From Geminicoccaceae bacterium (GTDB lineage: Bacteria > Pseudomonadota > Alphaproteobacteria > Geminicoccales > Geminicoccaceae), in contig JAGREO010000004.1 in assembly GCA_020446525.1 (NCBI GenBank), positions 1-40,113 of the forward strand: a stretch of 40,113 nucleotides of DNA, written 5' to 3'. Shown one piece after another: positions 33,104-40,113 of the stretch. Made by a program: the position numbers and the translations under genes. The notes beneath the pieces were generated by a model, which saw nothing but the letters and a program-made list of their open reading frames with translations, was not told where the DNA came from and did no database searches. The first letter of the stretch is position 1. Every line of letters begins with the position of its first letter.

Positions 33104-34138
33104 ATGAGCGCGCGATTGAGCGCCGTGAAATTCGACGTTCGCGGTTATGTGTCCCGGGTGCCGGAGCTGGCGCCGGGCTTTCTCGTCTCGGTTGCGGTGG
33201 CGATCGTGGCGCAGTTCCTCTCCGAGCATTACGGCGTGCCGGCCATGCTGATGGCGCTGCTGCTCGGTATCGCCTTCGCCTTTCTCGCCGAGGAAGGCAA
33301 ATGCGTGCCCGGCATCGCGTTCACTTCGCGCACGGTGCTGCGGATCGGCGTGGCCCTGCTCGGCGCGCGCATCAGCGTGGCCCTGCTGATTGATCTGGGC
33401 TGGCAGACCATCCTGCTCACCGTGCTCGCGGTGGCGCTGACCATCGGCTTCGGCTATCTCGGCGCCCGGGCCCTGGGCCGCGGCTGGCGGCTCGGGCTGC
33501 TGACCGGCGGCTCCGTCGCCATATGCGGCGCCTCGGCGGCCATGGCGATCGCCGCCGTCCTGCCCAAGAACGAACATTCCGAGCGCAATCTGCTGTTCAC
33601 CGTGCTCGCCGTCACCGTGCTCTCGACCATCGCCATGGTGGTCTATCCGATCATCGTCCAGCCGATGGGCTTCGACGATCAGCAGGTGGGCGCGATTCTG
33701 GGCGGCACCATCCACGACGTGGCGCAGGTGGTCGGCGCCGGCTTTTCGGTATCCGTCGAGGCCGGCGACGCGGCGACGCTGGTCAAGCTGATTCGCGTCA
33801 CCATGCTGGCACCGGTGGTGCTGGTCTTCGCGCTGATCATCCGCCGGCTGCCGGAAGCGGCCGAGCCGGGTGCCGCGCGGCCGCCTCTGGTGCCGACCTT
33901 CGTCGCCTTCTTCCTCCTGCTGGCGGCGATCAACTCGCTCGGACTGATTCCGGCGCAACTGGCGGCGCTCGCCGGCGACGCCTCGCGCTGGGCACTTCTG
34001 ATCGCCATCGCCGCGGTCGGCATGAAGTCGTCGCTCAAACGCATGCTGGACGTGGGCGGTCAGGCGATCATCCTGATCGTCGCCGAGACCGTCTTCATCG
34101 GCGCGTTCTTCCTGGCCGGTCTGGCCTTGCTGCTTTGA
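33104..34138 (+). CDS. tauZ: TauZ-type putative sulfite/sulfate exporter (YeiH/UPF0324 family)
   Basis: A 344-residue membrane protein with about 10 helices. It has FTSRTVLRIGVALLGARIS, GSVAICGASAAMAIAAVLP and LGGTIHDVAQVVGAG, all diagnostic of the YeiH family. Taurine clusters of this type carry such a gene, and the protein is proposed to remove the sulfite or sulfate released by Xsc; direct transport data for this family are limited. It lies between xsc and pta. Confidence 0.88.
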   Translation: MSARLSAVKFDVRGYVSRVPELAPGFLVSVAVAIVAQFLSEHYGVPAMLMALLLGIAFAFLAEEGKCVPGIAFTSRTVLRIGVALLGARISVALLIDLGWQTILLTVLAVALTIGFGYLGARALGRGWRLGLLTGGSVAICGASAAMAIAAVLPKNEHSERNLLFTVLAVTVLSTIAMVVYPIIVQPMGFDDQQVGAILGGTIHDVAQVVGAGFSVSVEAGDAATLVKLIRVTMLAPVVLVFALIIRRLPEAAEPGAARPPLVPTFVAFFLLLAAINSLGLIPAQLAALAGDASRWALLIAIAAVGMKSSLKRMLDVGGQAIILIVAETVFIGAFFLAGLALLL

Positions 34139-34166
34139 GCGCGGAGCTCTCGAGGAGAAGCCGCAC

Positions 34167-35174
34167 ATGACCCCGTTCGATCGCATTCTCGACGAGGCGC
34201 GGGCCGACCCGCGTCATCTGGTGATGGCCGAGGGCGAGGATCCGCGTATCGTCGCGGGTTCCGCCAGGGCCGTGCGCGACGGTGTGGCGCGCATCACCCT
34301 GGTCGGTTCGCGCGCGCGCGTCGAAGCGGAACTGAACCGCCAGCAGATCGACGCGTCCACGCTGACGATCGTCGATCCCGCCGACGCTCCAGAGACCGAA
34401 GCCTTCGCCCAAAGCTTCTTTCAACTGCGCAAGCACAAGGGTATCGACGAGGCGGCGGCCGCGGCGGCCGTGCGCGAGCCGCTCACTTTCGCCGCACTGA
34501 TGGTCCGCGAAGGGCATGCCGAGGGCACGATCGGCGGTGCGGTGGCGACCACCGCCGACACGGTGCGCGCCGCCCTGCAGATCATCGGCCGCGCCGCTCA
34601 CAGCCACATGGTCTCGAGCTTCTTCCTGATGCTGCTCGACAAGGCGCATCATCCGGTACAGGACACGCTGATCTTCGCCGACTGCGGCCTCGTGGTCGAA
34701 CCGGAGATGGACGAACTGGCGGAGATCGCCCGGGCTTCGGCCGGATCCTACCGATCCCTCGTGCGCCAGACCCCGCGTGTCGCCATGCTTTCCTTCTCGA
34801 CCCACGGCAGCGCGCGACACGCGCGGGTCATCAAGGTCGCCGAAGCGACACGGCTGGTGCGTGAGAAGGAACCCGATCTCCTGATCGACGGCGACCTGCA
34901 GTTCGATGCGGCCTTCGTGCCGGCGATCGCCAAGGCCAAGGCGCCTTCCTCGCCGATCGAGGGGGCGGCCAACGTCTTCGTCTTTCCGAGCCTGGAGGCC
35001 GCCAACATCGCCTACAAGGTCGCCGAGCGGATCGGCGGCGCCAAGGCGATCGGCCCGATCCTGCAGGGCCTGGCCGAACCGGCCAACGATCTCTCACGCG
35101 GCTGCAGCGCCGACGACGTCCATCAGATGATCGCCGTCACCGTGGTGCAGGCTCAGGCGAACCGGCGTTCCTGA
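34167..35174 (+). CDS. pta: Phosphate acetyltransferase
   Basis: A 335-residue single-domain Pta. The family regions AEGEDPRIVAGSARAVRDGVA, GTIGGAVATTADTVRAALQIIG, DLLIDGDLQFDAA and NVFVFPSLEAANIAYK are all present. It makes acetyl-CoA from the acetyl phosphate produced by Xsc, closing the taurine pathway. Acetate kinase is absent from the window. GAGGAG lies before ATG 34167. A hairpin follows the gene, and it looks like the last gene of the operon. Confidence 0.94.
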   Translation: MTPFDRILDEARADPRHLVMAEGEDPRIVAGSARAVRDGVARITLVGSRARVEAELNRQQIDASTLTIVDPADAPETEAFAQSFFQLRKHKGIDEAAAAAAVREPLTFAALMVREGHAEGTIGGAVATTADTVRAALQIIGRAAHSHMVSSFFLMLLDKAHHPVQDTLIFADCGLVVEPEMDELAEIARASAGSYRSLVRQTPRVAMLSFSTHGSARHARVIKVAEATRLVREKEPDLLIDGDLQFDAAFVPAIAKAKAPSSPIEGAANVFVFPSLEAANIAYKVAERIGGAKAIGPILQGLAEPANDLSRGCSADDVHQMIAVTVVQAQANRRS

Positions 35175-35206
35175 CCGCAGCCGACCGAAGGGACGCAACG
35201 GTGCGG

Positions 35207-35235
35207 TTCGGCGCCGCTCGGATGGCGGCGCCGAA
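35207..35235. terminator. Hairpin between convergent pta and the DUF465 gene
   Basis: TTCGGCGCCGC and GCGGCGCCGAA form a perfect 11-base stem around a seven-base loop. It sits between the 3' ends of two convergent genes and could serve both, though neither side has a T run. Confidence 0.5.
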
Positions 35236-35243
35236 TCACTTCG

Positions 35244-35459
35244 TCAGCGGAACGCGAAATCGCCCGCCGAAGGGGGCGGGCGACTGGCGTCGGAAATCGT
35301 ATCGCCGTGGCCGATTTCGTCCTTGATCTTGAGCTTTTCCTTCTTCAATCGGGCAATCTTGGCGTCGTCGGGGTGGGGGCGGTGAAGTTCGTCGTCGATG
35401 AGTTGTTCGAGACGGGCATGCTTGGAACGGAGGCTTTCGACATGCTCATTCAAGGCCAT
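35244..35459 (-). CDS. DUF465 (YdcH-like) small protein
   Basis: A 71-residue protein, mostly charged helical hairpin (HVESLRSKHARLEQLIDDE, then KIARLKKEKLKIKDEI), the pattern of the YdcH/DUF465 family of unknown function. The C-terminal 18 residues are irregular. ATG 35459 begins the conserved helix; the longer frame to 35495 adds an unlikely extension. It is monocistronic on minus, convergent with pta. Confidence 0.85.
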   Translation of the reverse strand: MALNEHVESLRSKHARLEQLIDDELHRPHPDDAKIARLKKEKLKIKDEIGHGDTISDASRPPPSAGDFAFR

Positions 35460-35539
35460 CGCTGAAGAACCCTTCCGTGTTGTTGCATCCAACATCTACA
35501 ACCTAGTGATGCGGGTGCCGGATTGCCATAAAAATTGAG

Positions 35540-35568
35540 CTTGCTGCCTGCGGGATCGGGCCCTATGA
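35540..35568 (+). promoter_or_regulatory. Probable sigma-70 promoter of thrC
   Basis: CTTGCT (35540-35545) and CTATGA (35563-35568) are 17 bases apart, matching the alphaproteobacterial CTTGAC/CTATAT pattern reasonably. A start near 35575 would leave a leader of about 125 bases before thrC. Confidence 0.45.
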
Positions 35569-35675
35569 AGCGGGATTTTTCGGCCCGTGACCCATCTTCC
35601 CTTGCGGGATCAACGCCCTTCACCATTCAACCGGACGTAAAAAAAGTTCCGATTCCAGCCTGTGAGTCCCCGTCG

Positions 35676-35702
35676 ATGACCCTCGTGATCTCCCTCTCAT
35701 GA
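35676..35702 (+). CDS. Possible 8-residue upstream ORF (MTLVISLS) overlapping thrC
   Basis: ATG at 35676 opens an eight-codon frame whose TGA (35700-35702) overlaps the thrC ATG at 35699. The peptide contains Thr, Leu, Val, Ile and two Ser in eight residues. thrC lacks a visible ribosome site, since the preceding bases are pyrimidine-rich, so translation of this short frame could bring ribosomes to thrC. The site ahead of the short frame is itself weak. It could be chance. Confidence 0.3.
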   Translation: MTLVISLS

Positions 35703-37072
35703 TCTCTTACGTCAGCACGCGCGGCGAGGGCGGCCGGCGCAGCTTCGAGGAGGTGCTGCTGGCGGGGCTGGCAGAAGACGGTGGTCTGTTCGTGCCGGAA
35801 AGCTGGCCTTCTCTCGACCCGGCCGCGTTCGACGGGCTCGATTATGCGCAGACCACGGCCAGGATCTTGGCCCCCTTTACCGAAGGCTGCTTCGACGAGG
35901 CGACGCTGCTGGAGATGGCGCGCGCGGCCTATGCCGGCTTCGCCGATCCCGCGGTGGCACCCTTGCGGCAGATCGACCACGACGCCTGGGTGATGGAGCT
36001 GTTCCACGGGCCGACGCTGGCGTTCAAGGATTTCGCCCTGCAACTGCTGGGCCGGATGTTCGAGCGCGTGCTGGCGTGCAGCGGGCGGACCATCACCATC
36101 GTCGGGGCCACCTCGGGCGACACCGGCTCGGCCGCCATCCACGCCACCGCCGGCCGTGCCGGCATGCGCATCTGCATCCTCCACCCGCAGGGCCGCGTCT
36201 CCGAGGTGCAGCGCCGGCAGATGACCACGGTCGACGACGCCAACGTCCTCAACATCGCCGTCGCCGGCACCTTCGACGATTGTCAGGATCTGGTGAAGGC
36301 GATGTTCGCCGACACGGCGTTCCGGCGCACGCATCGTCTGGCGGCGGTCAACTCGATCAACTGGGCGAGGCTGGCGGCCCAGGCGGCCTATTACGCCTTC
36401 GCCGCCGTCCGGCTGAAGGGCCCTCTCGCCTTCGCCGTGCCGACCGGCAATTTCGGCGACGTCTATGCCGGCTACATCGCGCAGCGCATGGGCCTGCCGA
36501 TCGAAAAGCTGATCGTCGCCACCAACCGCAACGATATCTTGGCGCGCTTCTTCGCCGACGGCCGCTATGCGGCGGGCACGGTGCATCCGACCATCAGTCC
36601 GTCCATGGACATCCAGGTCGCGAGCAATTTCGAGCGCCTGCTGTTCGACGTGCACGATCGCGACGGCGCCGCCACGGCCGCCATCATGCGCGCCTTCGCC
36701 CGTGATCGGCAGTTGAGCGTGCCATCGGCGCGGCTGGACGAGCTGCGGGATCTCTTTGCCGCCCGACGCGTCGACGAGCAGGAGACGGCGCACACGATTG
36801 CCGGTCTCGCGCACGAGGCGGGCTACGTCGTCGATCCGCATACTGCCGTCGGCATCGCCGCAGCCCGTGCCGCGGCACCTCGGGATCGGCCGGTCGTCAC
36901 GCTCTCGACCGCGCACTCGGCGAAGTTTCCCGACGCCGTCGAGGCGGCCTGCGGCATCCGTCCCGAGCTTCCGGCGCGCATGAGCGACCTGCTGCAACGG
37001 CCCGAGCGGTCGACCGCCTGCGCCGCCGAGCTCTCCGCCATTCAGCGAACCATCGAGAACTGGCCCGTATGA
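35699..37072 (+). CDS. thrC: Threonine synthase
   Basis: A 457-residue PLP enzyme that converts O-phosphohomoserine to threonine. It begins MISYVSTRGEG, as in the family, with the PLP lysine K110 in LAFKDFALQ, the phosphate-binding GATSGDTGSAA and the GNFGDVYAGYIA region. The length matches the longer bacterial type. No in-frame start is seen further upstream. Its stop overlaps the M16 peptidase ATG (ATGA), so both are co-translated, a common arrangement in alphaproteobacteria. Confidence 0.96.
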   Translation: MISYVSTRGEGGRRSFEEVLLAGLAEDGGLFVPESWPSLDPAAFDGLDYAQTTARILAPFTEGCFDEATLLEMARAAYAGFADPAVAPLRQIDHDAWVMELFHGPTLAFKDFALQLLGRMFERVLACSGRTITIVGATSGDTGSAAIHATAGRAGMRICILHPQGRVSEVQRRQMTTVDDANVLNIAVAGTFDDCQDLVKAMFADTAFRRTHRLAAVNSINWARLAAQAAYYAFAAVRLKGPLAFAVPTGNFGDVYAGYIAQRMGLPIEKLIVATNRNDILARFFADGRYAAGTVHPTISPSMDIQVASNFERLLFDVHDRDGAATAAIMRAFARDRQLSVPSARLDELRDLFAARRVDEQETAHTIAGLAHEAGYVVDPHTAVGIAAARAAAPRDRPVVTLSTAHSAKFPDAVEAACGIRPELPARMSDLLQRPERSTACAAELSAIQRTIENWPV

Positions 37073-38331
37073 CCGACGCATATCGAATGACCACGCTCGC
37101 CAACGGCCTGCGCGTGGTGACCGAAACCATGCCCCGACTGGAGACCGCCGCCATCGGCATCTGGGTCGACGTGGGCAGCCGGCACGAGAAGGCCGAGGTC
37201 AACGGCGTCGCCCACATGCTCGAGCACATGGCCTTCAAGGGCACCACCCGGCGCAACGCCCGGCGCATAGCCGAGGAGATCGAGGACGTCGGTGGCTCCC
37301 TGAACGCCTACACCTCGCGCGAACGCACCGCCTACTACGCCCGCCTCCTGGCCGACGACGTGCCGCTGGCAGCCGACATGCTCGCCGACATCCTGCAGCA
37401 TTCGACCTTCGACGAGACCGAGCTGGAAAAGGAACGCAACGTCGTCCTGCAGGAGATCGGCGAGGTGGACGACACGCCGTCGGACCTGGTCTTCGACCTG
37501 TTCCAGGAGACCGCCTATCCGGACCAGGCGATCGGCCGCTCGATCCTGGGCCCCGAGCACATCGTCGAGGCGATGCCACGCGAGGCCCTGCTCGACTATG
37601 TGAAGGATCATTATGCCGGCGCGCGTATGCTGCTCTCGGCATCGGGCAAGGTCGAGCACGAGGCCGTCGTCCGGCTCGCCGAGGACCTCCTCGGCGATCT
37701 GCCGGCGGGCACTCCGGCGGCGATCGAGCCCGCGGCCTATCGGGGCGGCGAGCGGCGCGAGGCGCGCGACCTCGAGCAGGTCCACATCTGCCTCGGCGTC
37801 GAAGCTTTCGCCTACACCGACCCCGACTATTACGCCCTGCAGGTCTTCTGCGCCGCCCTCGGCGGCGGCATGTCGTCGAGGCTCTTCCAGAATGTGAGGG
37901 AGGATTTGGGGCTCTGCTACTCCATCTACTCCTTCACCGACCTCTACCGCGACAGCGGTGTCCTGGGTGTCTATGCAGGCACCGGCGCCGAGGACGTCGG
38001 TCGCATGATGCCGGTGATCTGCGACGAGATGCGCCATCTGGCCGAGACCATCGGGCCGGTGGAGCTTGCGCGGGCCAAGGCGCAGATGAAAGCCGGCCAG
38101 ATGATGGCGCTCGAAGGCTGTCTGTCCGTCTGCCAGGATATGGCGGGACAGCATCTGTGCTTCGGCGACCGTCTGAGTGCGGCCGAGCTCGCCGCACGGA
38201 TCGAGGCCGTGGACCGAGACGCGATCGAGCGGGTCGGCCACCGCCTGTTCCACGGCCGAACCCGACCGACACTGACCGCGATCGGCCCGGAAAAGGGACT
38301 TCCCGACATGGAGAGCCTGAAGGGCCTCTGA
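37069..38331 (+). CDS. M16 family zinc metallopeptidase (processing-protease-like)
   Basis: A 420-residue insulinase/MPP-type peptidase. The inverted zinc motif HxxEH is present (H49-M-L-E52-H53), with the distal Glu in the ELEKERNVVLQEI region near residue 125. The second half has the matching non-catalytic fold. This is the alphaproteobacterial relative of the mitochondrial processing peptidase beta subunit. The physiological substrate is unknown. It is coupled to thrC by a four-base overlap. Confidence 0.93.
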   Translation: MTDAYRMTTLANGLRVVTETMPRLETAAIGIWVDVGSRHEKAEVNGVAHMLEHMAFKGTTRRNARRIAEEIEDVGGSLNAYTSRERTAYYARLLADDVPLAADMLADILQHSTFDETELEKERNVVLQEIGEVDDTPSDLVFDLFQETAYPDQAIGRSILGPEHIVEAMPREALLDYVKDHYAGARMLLSASGKVEHEAVVRLAEDLLGDLPAGTPAAIEPAAYRGGERREARDLEQVHICLGVEAFAYTDPDYYALQVFCAALGGGMSSRLFQNVREDLGLCYSIYSFTDLYRDSGVLGVYAGTGAEDVGRMMPVICDEMRHLAETIGPVELARAKAQMKAGQMMALEGCLSVCQDMAGQHLCFGDRLSAAELAARIEAVDRDAIERVGHRLFHGRTRPTLTAIGPEKGLPDMESLKGL

Positions 38332-38359
38332 GCGCCGCCACGCGGACGGGGGAGGGAGC

Positions 38360-39535
38360 ATGAGCCGATTGTTCGAGCAGCTTAACGTCGCCCGTATCGT
38401 CAACGCCAAGGGCACTGCGACCCGCCTTTCGGGCGGCGTCATGCACCCCGAGGTCGCGCAAGCCATGGTTGAGGCGACCCGGCTCTGCGTCGATTTGGCG
38501 ACCCTGCAGGCCGCGGCCGGCGCGTGTGTCGCCCGGCACACCGGCGCAGCGTCCGGGCTCGTCACCTCCGGCTGCGCCGCGGGCCTGCTGCTCGGTGCCG
38601 CCGCCTGCATCACCCGCCTCGATCCGGGTCGCATGGCGCGGCTGCCCGACACGGGTGACGTCCGTCCCGAAGCCGTCGTTGTTCGCAGCCAGCGCAATCA
38701 GTACGACCACGCCCTGCGCACCACCGGCCTGCGGCTGATCGAGGTGGGCCTGCCCGATCGCTACGCAGGGGCCGGCTGCCGCGATGCCGAAGCGTGGGAG
38801 ATCGCCGAAGCTATCGGTCCGCGCACGGTGCTGGTCTTCCACGTCGCCGACGCCAGCAGCCGGCCATCGCTCGAAGAGACCGTGGCGGTGGCGCACGAGC
38901 GGGGTGTGCCGGTGCTGGTCGACGCCGCAGCCGAGCTGCCGCCCAAGGCCAACCTGCGCCGCTTCATCGAGGCCGGCGCCGATCTGGTTGCCTTCAGCGG
39001 CGGCAAGGCGCTGGGCGGGCCGCAGGCGTCGGGCATGTTGTGTGGTGATCGTGAGCTGATCGCCGCGGCGGCACTGCAGATGCTCGACATGGATTACCCT
39101 CTGGGCGCGTTCCGGCCGCCTTCGTCCTACATCGACGCGGGTGCGCTGTGCGGGCTGCCGCCGCACGGCATCGGCCGGCCGTGCAAGGTCGGCAAGGAAC
39201 AGATCGCCGGATTGATCACCGCCCTCGAGATGTTTGTCGCCGAAGAGGACGAGACACGCACCGCGCACTGGACGGCGGTGCTCGAGGAGGTGGCCGGGAG
39301 GATCGGCCGGATCGACGGTCTCGAGGTGACGCTGCGGCCGGCCCTCGTGCCCACGCTCGAGCTCCGGGTCGGGTCGGGTGCCGAGGCGGCATCGCGCCTG
39401 CGGCTGTCGCTGCTCGACAAGGAGCCCGCGGTGCATCTCGACCAGTCGCCGACGCAGCCCGACCGGCTCGTGATCAACCCGCTCTGCCTCGTCGAAGGGG
39501 ACGCCGGGCTCATCGCCGCCGCTCTTCGCGGATGA
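38360..39535 (+). CDS. SelA-like PLP-dependent enzyme (D-glucosaminate-6-phosphate ammonia-lyase type)
   Basis: A 391-residue aminotransferase-fold protein of the SelA/DgaE-like family. The N-terminus reads RIVNAKGTATRLSGGVMHPEV, D188 lies in VLVDAA, and the Schiff-base lysine is probably K216 in SGGKALGGPQASG. GGGGGAGGGAGC precedes ATG 38360. There is no selB, tRNA-Sec or selD in view, so it is unlikely to make selenocysteine. Family members act as ammonia-lyases or aldolase-like enzymes on amino sugars or sugar acids. The reaction here is not assigned. Confidence 0.8.
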   Translation: MSRLFEQLNVARIVNAKGTATRLSGGVMHPEVAQAMVEATRLCVDLATLQAAAGACVARHTGAASGLVTSGCAAGLLLGAAACITRLDPGRMARLPDTGDVRPEAVVVRSQRNQYDHALRTTGLRLIEVGLPDRYAGAGCRDAEAWEIAEAIGPRTVLVFHVADASSRPSLEETVAVAHERGVPVLVDAAAELPPKANLRRFIEAGADLVAFSGGKALGGPQASGMLCGDRELIAAAALQMLDMDYPLGAFRPPSSYIDAGALCGLPPHGIGRPCKVGKEQIAGLITALEMFVAEEDETRTAHWTAVLEEVAGRIGRIDGLEVTLRPALVPTLELRVGSGAEAASRLRLSLLDKEPAVHLDQSPTQPDRLVINPLCLVEGDAGLIAAALRG

Positions 39536-39595
39536 CCGCGCCGCTTGCATGGCAACGCCGTTTATGCCTTGATCGCCTTCGGTTCGGGAGGCCCG

Positions 39596-40113
39596 ATGGC
39601 GACGCTGCAGATCGAGAAACTGGTCAAACGCTACGGTGACGTCACCGCCGTCGACGGCATCGATCTCGACGTCGCCGACAAGGAATTCGTGGTGCTGGTG
39701 GGGCCGTCCGGCTGCGGCAAGAGCACCACGTTGCGCATGATCGCCGGGCTCGAGGATATCTCCTCGGGCCATATCCGCATCGGTAATCGGGTGGTCGACG
39801 AGCTCGAGCCCAAGGACCGCGACATCGCCATGGTCTTTCAGGACTATGCGCTCTATCCGCACATGTCGGTCTTCGAGAACATGGCCTTTGGCCTGCGCTA
39901 CCGCAAATACGCCAAGGCCGAGATCAGGCGGCGGGTGACCGAGGCGGCGCAAATCCTCGACATCGAGCCTTTGCTGGCCCGCCGGCCCAAGCAGCTCTCG
40001 GGCGGTCAGCGTCAGCGGGTGGCGATGGGCCGGGCACTGGTGCGCAACCCGGACGTGTTCCTGTTCGACGAACCGCTGTCGAACCTGGACGCCAAGCTGC
40101 GCGTCGACATGCG
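39596..40113 (+). CDS. ABC transporter ATP-binding protein, UgpC/MalK type (3' end outside window)
   Basis: The first 172 codons of a sugar-importer ATPase. Walker [10 protein letters not shown] (36-44), the Q-loop [13 protein letters not shown], signature [16 protein letters not shown] and Walker [14 protein letters not shown] are all intact. [14 protein letters not shown] is typical of the UgpC/MalK/MsmK group, which usually adds a C-terminal regulatory domain beyond the window. GGGAGG lies five bases before ATG 39596. The remaining transporter parts would be further downstream or elsewhere. Confidence 0.93.
   Translation, partial: MATLQIEKLVKRYGDVTAVDGIDLDVADKEFVVLVGPSGCGKSTTLRMIAGLEDISSGHIRIGNRVVDELEPKDRDIAMVFQDYALYPHMSVFENMAFGLRYRKYAKAEIRRRVTEAAQILDIEPLLARRPKQLSGGQRQRVAMGRALVRNPDVFLFDEPLSNLDAKLRVDM

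Noticed and set aside
1-40113. CRISPR arrays, insertion sequences, integrases, attachment sites
   Set aside because: No spaced direct-repeat arrays, transposase or integrase proteins or flanking duplications were seen; the single tRNA gene is intact with no partial copy noticed nearby.

Overview
The window is a chromosomal segment from a strongly GC-rich Gram-negative bacterium, most likely an alphaproteobacterium. The evidence is a TauR/TauKLM/TauXY/Xsc taurine cluster of the type described in Rhodobacter and Paracoccus, CDP-sugar surface-polysaccharide genes, Tat-exported binding proteins, G/C at nearly every third codon position, and many GTG/TTG starts. I cannot name the genus. No phage, insertion sequence or CRISPR array is visible.

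Layout. 1-678: 3' truncated zinc-binding anti-sigma-like membrane protein (minus). 1072-3144: an EF-G paralogue (plus), followed by an AT-rich perfect palindrome and a candidate small RNA ending in a strong intrinsic terminator (3179-3326). 3470-7330: plus-strand polysaccharide genes (GT2 glycosyltransferase, Wzx-like flippase, GT4 glycosyltransferase). 7264-11526: convergent minus-strand operon for a modified nucleotide sugar (glucose-1-phosphate cytidylyltransferase, NAD-dependent epimerase/dehydratase, two zinc-domain C-methyltransferases). 11701-12210: exported MsrB. 12353-17873: five-gene minus-strand sugar uptake operon (SDR dehydrogenase, Tat-dependent binding protein, two RbsC-type permeases, double ATPase). 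17988-18623: glutathione S-transferase. 18803-18878: tRNA-Ala(CGC) with a clear sigma-70 promoter. 19038-24033: mixed housekeeping and envelope genes (YggT, LpxR-like lipid A deacylase, SDR with a degenerate active site, TrpS, dihaem cytochrome c, PQQ-type sugar dehydrogenase).

24132-35174 is a complete taurine dissimilation island. Divergent TauR (MocR family) controls TauKLM (TRAP uptake), UspA, TauXY (taurine dehydrogenase giving sulfoacetaldehyde and ammonium), Xsc (sulfoacetaldehyde plus phosphate to acetyl phosphate plus sulfite), TauZ (probable sulfite/sulfate exporter) and Pta (acetyl phosphate to acetyl-CoA). The tauR-tauK gap carries three CTGG-led repeats that fit a TauR operator. 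Three strong hairpins lie between or after the genes.

35244-40113 holds a DUF465 protein (minus), then thrC, an M16 zinc peptidase, a SelA-like PLP enzyme and the start of a UgpC/MalK-type ABC ATPase, all on plus. thrC appears to have a sigma-70-like promoter and an overlapping 8-residue upstream ORF.

The most promising undescribed elements are the small RNA with exposed anti-Shine-Dalgarno sequence and its upstream palindrome, the CDP-sugar operon with two C-methyltransferases but no linked 4,6-dehydratase, and the thrC upstream ORF. The taurine island is a known system in a very complete form.
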